Source: Onthophagus taurus (taxonomy: Eukaryota > Arthropoda > Insecta > Coleoptera > Scarabaeidae). From it: a stretch of 64,000 nt of DNA. Shown here in pieces: positions 22,794 to 33,230 of this stretch. Numbering within the stretch: position 1 is the stretch's first letter; each line of letters opens with the position of its first letter. The translations under genes and the position numbers were made by a program. The notes beneath the pieces are model-generated. The model saw only the letters and a program-made list of their open reading frames with translations, ran no database searches and was not told the DNA's origin. The stretch spans positions 9,362,001-9,426,000 of the forward strand of contig NC_091976.1 in NCBI RefSeq assembly GCF_036711975.1, read 5' to 3'.

Positions 22794-22978
22794 TGTAGAG
22801 TACAGAGCCTACCTTCACATAGTATCAAATTACCTTATTATCATAAATTACCTATGTTACCATTTTTTGATTTCGATGTAAATATTATTCGATTATAAGC
22901 AATCAACCAGACAACACGTCTGTCTTTGTATTTTAATTTTTAAAAGAGTTTTAATTATAAAATTACTACAACTCTTTA
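22794..22978 (+). repeat. CsRn1-type gypsy 3' LTR
   Basis: 185 bp; begins TGTAGAGTACAGAGCCTACC and ends ACTACAACTCTTTA, matching both ends of the 5' LTR. Followed by GTTTT, the target duplication. Confidence 0.85.
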
Positions 22979-23235
22979 GTTTTGAATAAACATTGAAATA
23001 AGCAGAGTTGAAATCAAACAAATGCAACAAGGAGATTTATAGAAATTATGAAATAATTTCAGGCACACGAAAACTAGATTAAATTTGATTTAAAATCCAT
23101 TTTGTCTCATTGCAATATCTTAATCGGTTCTTAAGATACGATTTTTTAAATTTCTTACTTTGTGAATATAGAAAAATTGTCTTGTATTGGTATTGTAATA
23201 TAATAAGTACCGCGTGTCCCATCGGTTGTAGTTAA
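22979..23235 (+). repeat. Dispersed repeat, copy 1 right part
   Basis: Continues the repeat interrupted by the gypsy element. It matches the reverse complement of 42232-42480 (AAGCAGAGTTGAAATC, AGGCACAC.AAAACTAGATTAA) and of 41895-41955 (TTGTATTGGTATTGTAATAT). Confidence 0.75.
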
Positions 23236-23371
23236 ATTCACACAAAAAAAATTGCGATTTATTCATTATTTACGACAAAAATTATGACAAATTAAATGGC
23301 AGTTAAATTTATGATACCGTGGACCGAGACTACTACCCCTGCCGGTTGGGTGATAAACCGAGCGACCAGCT
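23231..23371 (+). repeat. Dispersed repeat, second copy of 7961-8111
   Basis: Same order of conserved blocks as 7961-8111, ending GAGCGACCAGCT. Confidence 0.6.
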
Positions 23372-23769
23372 CTCAGAACTTATTTAATAATGAATGTAGC
23401 TTTTTAATTTAATATTTTCAAATTGGTGTCATTCAAGAACTTAACTCGAAAAAAAAAAACAATAATAGCCGCTTAAAATATTTTAAATTTATTTGAGCAG
23501 ACTGTAATTTTATTAAATTAAAGATAGATGTTTATCCAAAATACATAGATGAAATAATTTATCTCTAGATTTTTTTTGATCATTAATTTATCTCAAATTA
23601 AAAGAAGTATTTAAATTTTTATTTTAAAATATTGCGTTTTCGTTCGTTCTTGAGTATAAGCTGCTAGATATGTTCTATCCTGTCTATTTCTAGCATATAA
23701 CATTAGTAGTACTGTCTCGTTCTCACAATTTTTATGGATTCCACGTGAACGTTTTTTGAAACCTAAATT
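23372..23769. other. No gene recognised
   Basis: AT-rich sequence; a short minus-strand open frame at 23611-23799 overlaps a MITE fragment and is not credible as a gene. Confidence 0.5.
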
Positions 23770-23878
23770 GTTTTTGGGACAACTAATCCTCAGAATCAAA
23801 AATTAATAAAATATGGGGCTAATCAATTTTAATTAAAAATAGAATAAGCCAATAAAAAAATTACTTAACGGCCGTATT
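23770..23878 (-). repeat. MITE fragment (TAGGGCCGTTAAC family)
   Basis: One end (TTAACGGCCGTATT) and about 100 bp of adjacent sequence match the right side of the MITE at 16633-17097. Confidence 0.65.
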
Positions 23879-24271
23879 GGGCAGTTGTACAACAAAGATT
23901 GTGACGTGGCTATTGAGCGTCAGAACTCTTTTATTTTTTGTATCGACGGCTATTATTATTTTTTATTGTTGTTAACACAGTATTTTAACTATTAACAAAA
24001 TAAATCTTTGTTTTATTTCAGAAGATATTATACATTTCTCATATGTATTAATGTCCGTACCAGTAAATGCAACAAGTAATATGTATGTTTTTCGCACTTT
24101 TTCTTCCATTGTGGCAATTGTTTTATAACTTTATTTTAGCAAAAGCCAGCATGGCTATTTTAGTTGCCTTTGCTAAAAGAATAGTTGGCTTGTTTAGAGC
24201 TACAGGATTTTGAAAATTATAGTTTTTATAAAATATTTAAATAACATTAGGATCACATAGTTCATTTTCAC
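23879..24271. other. No gene recognised (3' flank of P-type transposase)
   Basis: AT-rich sequence downstream of the minus-strand P transposase remains. It may hold the rest of that element, but no terminal inverted repeat was seen. Confidence 0.4.
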
Positions 24272-25345
24272 TTATATGTTTATCAACACATTCACCACAT
24301 TTAAACTGTTTATACATTTTTTGCTTAGGTATCCTGCCATATAGGTTACTTCCAAACTGCTACCACCATAAACAGTGTCAGCCTCCTCAGTATCGGTACT
24401 GTCTGAAGATGATGTTGCCCTATCAGAACTGTTGTTTTCATTTTCTTCTATTAAAAATTCATTTAAACTAAGCACGTTTTGATCATATGCGCCACCATCT
24501 TCACAGTTCGATGTTTTCGGTGGTTTCATTAAATTCATAATGGAATTTGATTTAAAAGCAGCTTAAAAAGATCGCACTATTGGATTTTTTCTTGTCTATA
24601 TATTGAAAATTGGTTTTCTAAGATGTCTTGGTGTAGTCTTGCTGTCAACAGAAAGGGGTAACCTTTTTTACATTATATTTCAAAAATCATTTTTTCGGCA
24701 TTTATGGTTAAAAGGAAACCATCAAAGCGTGGTGGTCTGGCATGAGAATATCTTCTTTTCACACCAGAGAGCCAAACCGCCTTTCTTAGATCCTTGAAAA
24801 TTTCATATGCTTTTTCTAAGGCTGGGCTATGTAAATTATCTCTAGAAAAAGATCTCCTATATAATGCTTTTCCATACAATTTTCTGCTATTTAATGCATC
24901 AAATGAAAATAAATAAATGAAGCAGTGGCTTCGCCTGTATTTGATTTTAATTGATCCTTTGCCGTCCTTATCGTAGCTGAAACATAGTGGCTGAATAACT
25001 GTGCCGCTAACCTTACATTCATCTTTTGAAAGGAATTAGGACAAAGATAAACGCCAGTTTTTCGTGGCAGTGCTTTTCCCGTTAAGCTGCTTTTGTCTAG
25101 CCTATAAGTGTGAATAATATCTTTGAAGCATATGCGGTCTTTTTTATAAACAGTCACTATTCATTAAGTTATTTCGGACACTTTTCAATAAATGGGGAAA
25201 ATCATACAAGGCAATATATTTAGAATCTTCAATTGTAAAGTACGGCTTATTTACAGTGACACCCAAGCTTGTAAATAGTTTTTGGTTGGTCGTGGATTGA
25301 TCGCACACAATACCGATAGGTTTTAGACCAAGTATCTTCAACTTC
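24272..25345 (-). pseudogene. P-element (THAP9-like) transposase, catalytic and C-terminal part
   Basis: Minus-strand fragments in order. 25341-25144 reads 'LGLKPIGIVCDQSTTNQKLF' and 'YDFPHLLKSVRNNLM', the two Asp-containing motifs of the RNase H-like P transposase core. 25157-24891 gives 'HTYRLDKSS', 'FQKMNVRLAAQLFSHYVSAT'. 24879-24673 has 'LYRRSFSRDN' and 'FDGFLLTI' of the GTP-binding insertion or core return. 24538-24272 ends with 'VTYMAGYLSKKCIN', the C-terminal motif of P/THAP9 proteins. Frames change between pieces. No THAP domain or terminal repeat is seen here. The enzyme would catalyse GTP-dependent cut-and-paste; this copy is dead. Confidence 0.85.
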
Positions 25346-25516
25346 TGAAGAGTTAAGTATTAACTGCAGTTGTTCTGCTCGTACACCATTGTGGCTAAGA
25401 TAGAAACATATATGTATTTTCTAAGAAGACTATAAGTCTTTGACTATGAAAACTAATAGAAAAAATTAATTAATCGGATTTTCGGTCAGCAGGATTAAAA
25501 ATAAAACAACTTTTTT

Positions 25517-25566
25517 AAAATAGCTAATATTTCGATTATTGATTACAATCTTCTTCAGAGAATTTT
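25517..25566 (-). ncRNA. Hammerhead-like ribozyme motif F in PLE1 leader
   Basis: Minus strand: stem I AAAAU.CU/AG.AUUUU, core CUGAAGA, stem II GAUU/AAUC with a larger loop, then GAAA and a minimal helix III. The equivalent site in PLE2 (about 34243-34290) is more degraded. The position at the element terminus is what is known for PLEs. Confidence 0.5.
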
Positions 25567-25786
25567 ATTACTGTCATTCCGTTGGATTTGGTTGACAGAA
25601 TTGTGGAGGAAAAATGGCATTTAATTGCTGATCATTGTTCATGGGATAAAAACACCTTTTTGCTTGGCTTGAAACTTATTTTTGATATAAATGGGATGAA
25701 ATTCTCCATATTTCTCTAATATAATAAAATATGATGTAGGTAAAAGTAAAAACTTTTTGAGAAATACTAAAATGTTTAATTCAATT

Positions 25787-25831
25787 CAAGCAAACATGTT
25801 TCGAAACTAATGTTTCATCTTCAGTACTTTG
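25787..25831 (-). ncRNA. Hammerhead-like ribozyme motif E
   Basis: Minus strand: core CUGAAGA, stem II GAAAC/GUUUC with AUUA loop (5 perfect pairs), GAAAC, helix III AC-AU-GU, H17 = U; stem I pairs CAAAGUA with UGCUUG (one bulge). A single unpaired U precedes stem II. Confidence 0.65.
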
Positions 25832-26280
25832 AATATTATACAAAATAATGGAAAAGTATTTTGTTAATAGGTGGGGTTTAGGACTGGATTTAAACATATG
25901 TTACCTTCCAAGATTTAACTAAAATATTGAATATTTTGATTTTGTTAAAATAATTTTTTATGTGTAAATTAAGTTGAAAGAAATTTAAATCCATTCCCAT
26001 AGGGCACTCCTATGGGAATGGATTTAAAAGTATGTTGATGATTTGATCATTGGAATACATAAAGATGATATAGATTCAACGTTGAATTTGTTTAACAGTT
26101 TTCATCCGAGCATCTAGTTCACAATTGAGATCGAAAAAGACAACTGTATTTCTTTCCTACATACGAAAATGATAAGAAATGAAAATAACATCATTCAATT
26201 TGACTGGTTTGTCAAACCAACATACTCGGGACGCTATTTGAATTATTTCTCAAAACTAATACCAAATTATTATTTATTGT

Positions 26281-27000
26281 CTTGGTAAAAATGGTAATGT
26301 ACCAATTTTCATGATCATAATGCAAGAGAAAACGAAATATTACAGAAAAGCGAAAATAAAGTATTAACTTTAATCATCTGTATTTTCGTTATTATTAATA
26401 ATTGGACTAACATAAATTGGGTTAAATCGTAACAATTTAATGTAAGGAATTCACTGTTCCTCTGTATCCTATTAGTAACGGACCACCCTCTGTATATAAA
26501 AATATAGGTAGATACAATTAAATAAAATCGTAGTATATCATAAAATACTTCATCCTTATTAATTGTATATATTTTTTTTAATTTCCACCAATTTTGAAGT
26601 AAGAAATTGACAAAAATATCTTTTTGGCCAAGATTTTTAACTATTCTCTTCTGTGTGCTGGTTTACACTTACATACCAACAATATGTAATTACAATATAA
26701 TTTTTAAGAGACAAAAATTTAACATTCATCACTGGCTCAATCATTAGTACAAGTATGTAAACTACAGCAAGGATAGCAAAGTATTCATGCCTATAATTCG
26801 TACTTGACGATCATATTATATGAGTCATATTACTTTAATTGCCAGGCTATACTACACACCGTTTGCAATCTTTAGATGTAGCATTTTTTGGCCATCTATA
26901 AACTTATTTCACTAAGGCATAGGAAACATTTTGTATTTGATTTCCGTTAAAAAAGGGGAAGCTACTACGTCGCGAAAGAAAACTTTTAGAGAGAGAGCGG
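26281..27000. other. No gene recognised; leader of gypsy element 3 at right end
   Basis: AT-rich, no credible frames. The last ~50 bp (purine-rich AAAAGGGGAAGC and GAGAGAGAGCG) precede gag of the next element. No 5' LTR could be identified. Confidence 0.45.
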
Positions 27001-27945
27001 TTGAACAGCGGTTTGAATTTGAACAACGCGCAGTGTTACGATGCGTCACAACGTGTTTTCCCAGAGTTTAACCCAGGAAAATCTACAGGATTGACGGCGC
27101 CACAATGGATAAAAAAGGTAGAAAATTTAGCTATTTTGTTCAAATGGGATGATCGTACGCTACTTTATCAAGCTATTTCAAAGTTAAATGGGGCTGCTAA
27201 ACTATGGTTTGACGGCATTGAACATGAAGTAACGATCTGGGAAAAATTTAAACGAGAATTATTAAAAGGTTTTCCTATTTTAATCGATGATTCTGATATT
27301 CATTTTGAACTCACACGTCGCAAGAAGCGCTCGGACGAAACATACGAGAATTACGTGTACGGCATGAAATCTATTGCTTTAAAGGGTTCGATAAGCGTAC
27401 AAAGCTTAATTAAGTATATAATAGCCGGTATACAAGATCGCGATTTAGGAAGAATGTTAGCTATAAACGCGATATATGATGTGGATACTGATCTATTAGA
27501 GCGAATTAAAAGATATGAGAGCACGACGCGCTATTTATCTAGCAAAACTGTACATCCAGCTACCACGAATATAAGATCTGATCAAACATCCGCGATTCCG
27601 AAAGATCGTACGGCCGATAAATGTTACAATTGTCAGGAAACTGGCCATATTTCTAAAAATTGTCCTAAACCACCACGTAGACCAAGATGGTTTATCTGTG
27701 AACGTACAGGACATACAGCTAAGAATTGTCCATCGAATAGAACAAAAGGAGATCATCACGCAATCCCTCAAAATGTAAACAAAATTGGTGTTTTACAGCC
27801 ACTGAAGGACGAATATCATAAATATGTGAAAATTGATGGCGTGGAGGTCGTAGCTTTTATCGACTTAGGAAGCGATATTGTAACCGTAAGAAAATCATGC
27901 TCAAATCAGCTAAAAATCCGTACATACCCCACAGACTTGGTTTAA
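27001..27945 (+). pseudogene. gag: Gypsy element 3 gag and start of protease
   Basis: A 314-residue open frame starting at a TTG/ATG-region near 27001. The capsid-like block 'LTAPQWIKKVENLAILFKWD' to 'AAKLWFDGI' and 'LKGFPILIDDSDIHFELTRR' is the standard Retrotrans_gag fold. Two CCHC knuckles follow: C-Y-N-C-x4-H-x4-C and F-I-C-x5-H-x4-C, the second having lost its first Cys partner spacing (W-F-I-C). Protease begins near residue 285 with 'VAFIDLGSDIVTV', where Leu stands at the usual Thr/Ser of the active-site triad, so proteolytic activity is doubtful. The frame then shifts near 27940. Confidence 0.85.
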
Positions 27946-27964
27946 AAGGATTTGGAGAAGGGAA

Positions 27965-28303
27965 ATGTTAGACACTAGGCCGTCGAATATCTGTCCTAGA
28001 AGTGGATACGCACATTGTATTGAAGTGGAAATCTTTATTGTGCCAGACGAAGCCCAGGAAGACGCGATGATCATTGGAAGAAGTGCACTTGATCAACCCG
28101 GAATAAAGGTGACTAAAGAAGGAAATACCTTAACCATAAAAAGAGTTGCCAGAATTGAACGAAAAAATACTACACCTGATTTACATGAAGATGAAGAACG
28201 AGTAGAGATCGAACAAAAGGAAGAACGAAATGATATGGAAGAGGAGGAAGAAGAGCGAGCAGAAAGAGAACAAGAAGAAGTCGAACCACAGAACCAAGAT
28301 TAA
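27965..28303 (+). pseudogene. pol: Gypsy element 3 protease C-terminus and acidic linker
   Basis: 'VEIFIVPDEAQEDAMIIGRS' is the C-terminal protease segment (I-I-G-R/x motif). It is followed by a strongly charged Glu/Arg-rich linker (28180-28300) before RT. The linker is low-complexity and generates several spurious open frames on the opposite strand. Confidence 0.75.
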
Positions 28304-28375
28304 TACGATCCAACACCCGATGAGAACAAAATCTTCAACGATGACCATATCACGGAAACAATATCTGAAGACGAA

Positions 28376-29313
28376 ATGTGCCTTAACGCGCACCTTAAAA
28401 GTGACGAAAAAGCTGAACTGAAAACGCTATTGTTTAAAAATAAAAAGAGTTTCGCGAATAGTTTCGATGAAATTGGACTAACTAACTTAACCGCGATGAA
28501 CATCAAACTCACAACTAATGAACCAGTGATGTGCCGACCGTATAGATTACCGTATTCTCAACGTGAGATAGTGAAGAAAACCGTAGATGAATTACTACGC
28601 GCGGGAATAGTTCGGGTATCAAATTCTGAATACGCGAGTCCAGTGATTTTAGTGAGCAAAAAGACAGGTGGCGAACGTGCATAGATTACCGCAAGTTAAA
28701 TTCAGTGACCCAAAAGGAATATACGCCGGTCGCGAGTATTGACGAAAAGTTAGACAAATTATCCGGAAATAAGTATTTTATGACATTAGACTTATCCAGT
28801 GGACATAACCAGATTCCCATCACCCCAGAGAGCATACGTTACACAGCATTTGCGACTACCGAAGGACAGTACGAGTTCAAGCGTATGCAATTTGGTCTTG
28901 TCAACGCACCAAGTGTATTCACCAGACTTATGGGTATGATCGCTAAAAGAATTGGAACCGACGTGATCGCCGTGTACATGGATGATATTATGATCCCAAG
29001 CAAAACCGTACAAGAAGGATTAAGCAAGCTGAAGAAAGTGTTATGCGTACCGCGAGAAGAAGGTCTAACCCTCAACTTAAGAAAATGCCAGTTTTTAATG
29101 GAATCAGTGGAGTACTTAGGATTCGAAATCAACGCAGCTGGAGTAAAACCAGGAAACACGAAAATAGATGCCGTGAAGAATTTCCAACGACCCACATCAG
29201 TCCGAGAAGTCAGACAGTTTCTGGGATTAGCCGGTTTCTTTCGACGATTCATCCAACATTATTCACTAATCACAGAACCCTTGACCCGATTGACGCAGAA
29301 GACAGCAGCATGA
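28376..29313 (+). pseudogene. pol: Gypsy element 3 reverse transcriptase
   Basis: RT starts in one frame (28376-28684: 'CRPYRLPYSQREIVKKTVDE', 'YASPVILVSKKTGGE'), shifts near 28684, and continues (28705-29313) with 'FMTLDLSSGHNQIPI', 'YEFKRMQFGLVNAPSVFTRL' and the catalytic Y-M-D-D near 28974. The thumb reads 'FLGLAGFFRRFIQHYSLI'. An in-frame TGA at 29311-29313 ends the piece before RNase H. RT motifs are otherwise well preserved. It would copy genomic RNA into cDNA in virus-like particles. Confidence 0.9.
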
Positions 29314-29740
29314 GAGTGGTCCGATTCGCAAGAAAAAGCCTTCACAGAAATCAAGCTAGAATTGTCGAAACGACCAGTACTTGCCTTATACGACCCGAAC
29401 GCTGAGCTCGAAGTCCACACGGATGCCTGTAAAATAGGATTGGGAGCAATACTTTTCCAACGCAACAACGCAGAACCATTGACAGTCGTATCGTATTACA
29501 GTCGTCGGACCTCTACCGCAGAACAAAAATATCATAGCTATGAGTTAGAAGCTCTAGCGGTGGTTGAAGCCATAGAACGATTCCTCATGTACGTGGTTGG
29601 AAGAAGATTTCGAGTGGTAACGGACTGTAATTCCCTTAAAACCATAAAGAAAAAGAAGACATAACTCCAAGAATCGGACGCTGGATATTAAAACTTCAAG
29701 AATATGAATTCGATGTTGAGTACCGATCAGCGACAAAGAT
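29314..29740 (+). pseudogene. pol: Gypsy element 3 RNase H
   Basis: Same frame as RT after the stop: 'EKAFTEIKLELSKRPVLALY' leads into RNase H 'VHTDACKIGLGAILFQ', 'VSYYSRRTSTAEQKYHSYEL', 'EALAVVEAIERF' and 'VTDCNSLK'. A frameshift in an A-rich run near 29650 moves the rest ('RWILKLQEYEFDVEYR', 'VDVLSRS') into another frame. RNase H would degrade the RNA template; it is split here. Confidence 0.85.
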
Positions 29741-30796
29741 GGCTCATGTAGACGTCCTGAGCAGAAGTCATAACGACCTCTCAAAAGAAGTAGACATCGA
29801 AAGTATTGATGTAAGCGCTATAAAAATCGACAAAGCCGATTGGTTACTGACAATGCAATTACAAGATGAGAAAGTGAAGAACGTCTACCAGATCCTCAAA
29901 ATAAAGCCGACGAATAACGAAGAGAAACAAGTACATGTTGACTACGAAGTAAACAAGAATCGCATCTACAGCCGTGTTGATAACCAGTTGAAATGGGTAG
30001 TTCCAAAATCAATCAGATGGGGAGTAATGAAAAGCTGCCACGACGATATGGGACACTACGGTTTAGAGAAGGTGATGCGTAAGTTAAGGCAGCATTACTG
30101 GTTCCCGAAGATGACGAAGGTTGTAAAAGAGTACCTGAGCGCGTGTGTGGAATGTGCCTACCACAAATTGAAAGGTGGAAAACAAGAAGCGACACTGCAC
30201 AACATTGACCGAGAAGACATGCATGTTTTGGTGTATGTAGACAATTTCACAAAGTATATTTACCTAAAGCCTGTAAGAGACACGAAAACAAAGAATGTAA
30301 TACAAGCGTTAGAAGATATTACCGGTATTTTCGGACCTCCGAAAAAAAATTAATCACCGGCCGAGGAACGGCATTCACAGCCAAGTGCTTTGAAGAATAC
30401 TGCGAAAAGAACGACAATACCCATATCAAAAACGCCACAGCAACGCCAAGAGCGAACGGGCAAATAGAGCGCTACAACCGAACAATTACAGACGCCATAA
30501 CGATGTCATGCAAAAGAGAGGACGGTAAAGATTGGGATATTCACCTGCGTAACATTCAATATGCCCTGAACACGATGTTCAACAAAACCACTGGAAAGTC
30601 AGCGCACGAACTACTATTCAGTTATCATCCACGAAACGCGTTGCAGAACAAACTACTTCTGGCCCTAGCACCCGAAGACGAAGAGGTTGTTGATATTCAA
30701 CAGAACCGAATAGACGCCCTCCAGAAGATACAGATAGGTACAGGCCGAACAGAAGAGGTATTTCGACGTTCATCATCGACCCCCGCGACCATATAA
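29739..30796 (+). pseudogene. pol: Gypsy element 3 integrase
   Basis: The H-H-C-C finger is visible ('HDDMGHYGLEKVMRKLRQHY', 'CVECAYHK'). The core then jumps from 'ATLHNIDRE' to 'DMHVLVYVDNFTKYIYLKPV', so the segment that should carry the first catalytic Asp is deleted. 'DITGIFGPPKK' leads to a frameshift in an A run near 30350, after which 'ANGQIERYNRTITDAI' carries the catalytic Glu, and 'YALNTMFNKTTGKSAHELLF' ends the core. Integration by this copy is not possible. Confidence 0.85.
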
Positions 30797-31034
30797 CCCT
30801 GGAGATTTAGTGCTCGTGAGAAAAGAAACGTCCGCTACAGGAGAACCACGGAAGTTGCTGCCAGCATACAAAGGCCCATACCTAGTGGTCAAGAACCTTG
30901 GAAACGATCGTTACCTACTGGGCGATATTCCAGGAGCAGAGCGAACCCAGCGCAGCTTCTCTTCTGTGTTTGCAGCCGATCGCATGAAGCTATGGTTTCG
31001 ACCCACAGGGAATCGCGGACGATTCCGAGGGTAG
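30797..31034 (+). pseudogene. pol: Gypsy element 3 integrase C-terminal domain
   Basis: 'LPAYKGPYLVVKNLGNDRYL' is a typical GPY/SH3-like integrase C-terminus. The frame differs from the upstream piece (another shift near 30780-30800). The Pol product ends at 31032-31034. Confidence 0.75.
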
Positions 31035-31334
31035 CGAAGCCGAATGTTAGCGGTTTCGACATCCAGAGCCATCTACATATATTACCCCAATAAGTCGAAC
31101 CGACCGGGGCAACTTGAGCAGTTGGGTTGTAAAGATAGACGTGTTAAGTCGTGCCACGCGACGCAACGATGTTTTTACCGTTTTGTATTTAACAGTATTA
31201 TTGACAGTTGATTAAATGTTTCAAATTAAACGTGAATGACTTTTATATCTTAAAAACCTAACACATGTACATCGAAAAATGTCAGAGGTCTTTATTCGGT
31301 AACCTTTCCCTAAGAAAGTTATGATACCGTAAAC
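31035..31334. other. Gypsy element 3 3' non-coding end / possible LTR
   Basis: Possible LTR between TGTAAAGATAGACG (about 31124) and AAAAACCTAACA (about 31262). No second copy in the window to confirm it. Confidence 0.35.
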
Positions 31335-33230
31335 CAGGGGTGAGCAACCTTCTTAATCAACGGGCCAATTTAAATTTTAAAATTTTTTGGCGGGCCGCAC
31401 ATCAAGTAACACTTATTAATAATTTACAAAACTTTATTTATAATAAACATTAGGATAAAAAAATATAAAATTTTAAAAAAAGTAATGATTTCATATATAA
31501 ATTTTAATGCAAAATAAAAACAAATTAGAAAAAAAGTAAGAAAGAGCAAAGAGCAAGAGCAAATTAGAAAGCTACACGTACGCAGCATTCTAATCATGCA
31601 TCACTCATTCTTAATCGATGGTCAATTTTAATTAATTTCATAGTTGAAAATAATTGTTCGCAAACATACGTACTTCCGAACAGAGACATCATTTGGTTTG
31701 CATTTTTCGTCAAAAGCGGCAATTTCTCAGGGCTGACATAAGATTTATAAAAATTTCCGATGTTTTATCACATTATTCTGCAAAAGATGCTGTTTCCACA
31801 ATTTTAATTTGCGCTCAAAGCCCTGAATTTTATCATACAAATTGTGAATAAACTGTCCTTTGCCTTGAAGTTCCACATTAAGATCATTGAGATGCTGAGT
31901 CATGTCGATAAGAAACCCAAAATCGCACTGTTCATATCCAAAAACAATCGTATTTCGCTTTTTAAGTTGTATACTCTTTTTGCCATTGCACCTCTACTAA
32001 GCCAACGTACTTCAGTATTAAAATCCACATCGCCAGATTCAGTTTCTAAATCTTTCAGGCATTCTTTAAATTCACGGTGATTTAACGCGCGCGACTTTAT
32101 AAAATTGATTACTTTAATTATTGGTACTGTGACATTTAGCAAACTCAATCTTTTCGCACATACATTTTCCTGGTGAATTATGTGGTGGTTAACGAATATT
32201 TCCCTTGACATTGCTCGTGCTTCATCTGTCGATATACCAATAATCTTACTAATAAAATTGAAAAATTTTCCAACACAGACTTTAGTTCATCGTACAGGTC
32301 TTTGCCGGTTGTAGTTCCTTTCATTGGAATCAGTGAACACAATTCTTCAGTAATATTAAATTTGGTCTCAATACCACGTAAAAATATAGCCAGTTGTGCT
32401 GTATCGCTAATATCGTAACTCTCATCAAGTGCCAAAGAACAGTATTCGAATTTTGCAATGCGTTCACGAAGCGTTGAAGCTATGTTCTCGGACAAGTCTT
32501 CAATTCTCCTTGCAATAGTGAATTTTGATAAACTAATGTTTGAAATAATATTTATTTTGTCAGGAAATGCTATTCAATCAAACATTCTTTTATCTCTCCA
32601 TCCGCAAAGGGTTTCATTTTTTTCCAGTATTTGACTGACAAGAAAATTGGCCTTTACTGCCATATTTGATAAAATAGCTTGATTTAAAAAAATAGCCTGT
32701 TGTTTTCCCAAGTTTTTTCCATTTGATTAAACTTATCAATCCGGAGTTGTCCTGTTAAGTTTTTATATTGTTGTTCATGTTTTGTGTCGTAATGCCTTTT
32801 TATGTTATATTCTTTTAATGTCGACACAGTCTCTGAGCATATTAAGCATACAGCCTTACCTTTGACGAAACTGAAAAAATTATCAAATTTCCGCTTTTCT
32901 TGAAAATGCCTGTGCTCATCCGCAACCTTCCGTTTTTTTGTTTGTTTTTCCGACATGCTATTATGGATTAAAAATTTGAAAGTAAAAAAACTCTAATATT
33001 ACTTTTTTGACAATAATATTGCACTCACGTCTTTCAAGAAATACAAGAATTGCTAAAATTGCTAGTTAAAAGCATATCAGTCTGACTGATTGTGTGACAA
33101 GTCACAAAAAATTGTTTCGGTTTAGTATGTGCTACCATTTTGTTATAATTAATTTTATAACAATATATGATGGGAGAAAGTCGATAAAATAAATTCAATT
33201 TTAGAAATGCTTGGCGGGCCGCGTGTACGG
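31335..33230 (-). mobile_element. hAT-type element, right end truncated
   Basis: The left end CAGGGGTGAGCAACC is typical of a hAT group in animals. GGCGGGCCGC blocks lie near both sides (31388 and 33213), as in that group. The expected inverted end (CACCCCTG) is missing on the right, so the 8-bp target duplication cannot be checked. The transposase lies on the minus strand. Confidence 0.75.
31640..32956 (-). pseudogene. hAT transposase of ZBED5/SCAND3-like type
   Basis: On the minus strand, 32956-32684 encodes a Lys-rich N-terminus and a BED-type zinc finger ('AVCLICSETVSTLKEYNIKR', then H-x4-H). 32495-32178 has 'ALDESYDISDTAQLAIFLRG', the first catalytic Asp region of this hAT subgroup. 32211-31900 contains the 'HHIIHQE' block and 'KVINFIKSRALNHREFK' followed by 'DVDFNTEVRWLSRGAMAKRV', a hallmark of ZBED5/GTF2IRD2-like proteins. 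Breaks occur near 32,680-32,500 and 32,200. The C-terminal dimerisation region decays to about 31640. Not functional as a whole. Confidence 0.8.

Larger units (their letters stand above)
12519..22978 (+). mobile_element. Ty3/gypsy element of CsRn1 type with nested insertions
   Basis: Two LTRs starting TGTAG and ending ACAACTCTTTA (12519-12621 and 22794-22978) are flanked by the 5-bp duplication GTTTT (12514-12518, 22979-22983). The primer-binding site fits tRNA-Trp, as used by CsRn1-clade elements. Gag, protease, RT, RNase H and integrase follow in order; there is no env. The interior is expanded by a LINE, a MITE, a piggyBac element and a further non-coding segment. All gypsy frames are broken. 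Confidence 0.9.
25443..26280 (+). mobile_element. Penelope-like element remnant (PLE1)
   Basis: The 5' segment 25452-25560 (GGTCAGCAGGATTAAAA, AATAGCTAATATTTC) matches 34187-34290 of PLE2. It is followed by RT coding pieces: 'TVIPLDLVDRIVEEKWHLIA', then after an interruption 'YVDDLIIGIHKDDI' and 'FLHTKMIRNENN', 'FDWFVKPTYSGRYLNYFS'. The central RT region is replaced by about 300 bp that contain hammerhead motif E and a 19-bp-arm palindrome. Many stops; no GIY-YIG domain remains. Confidence 0.8.
27001..31262 (+). mobile_element. Ty3/gypsy element 3 (no env), 5' LTR not found
   Basis: Gag with two zinc knuckles, protease, RT, RNase H and integrase follow in order in base composition that is visibly less AT-rich than the surroundings. 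Several frame breaks and an integrase deletion make it defective. A possible 3' LTR occupies about 31110-31262, but without a 5' partner this is unproven. Confidence 0.8.

Noticed and set aside
28181..28512. Minus-strand open frames opposite gypsy element 3
   Set aside because: Shadow of the Glu/Arg-rich linker on the coding strand; Phe/Leu runs are the antisense of Glu/Lys codons.
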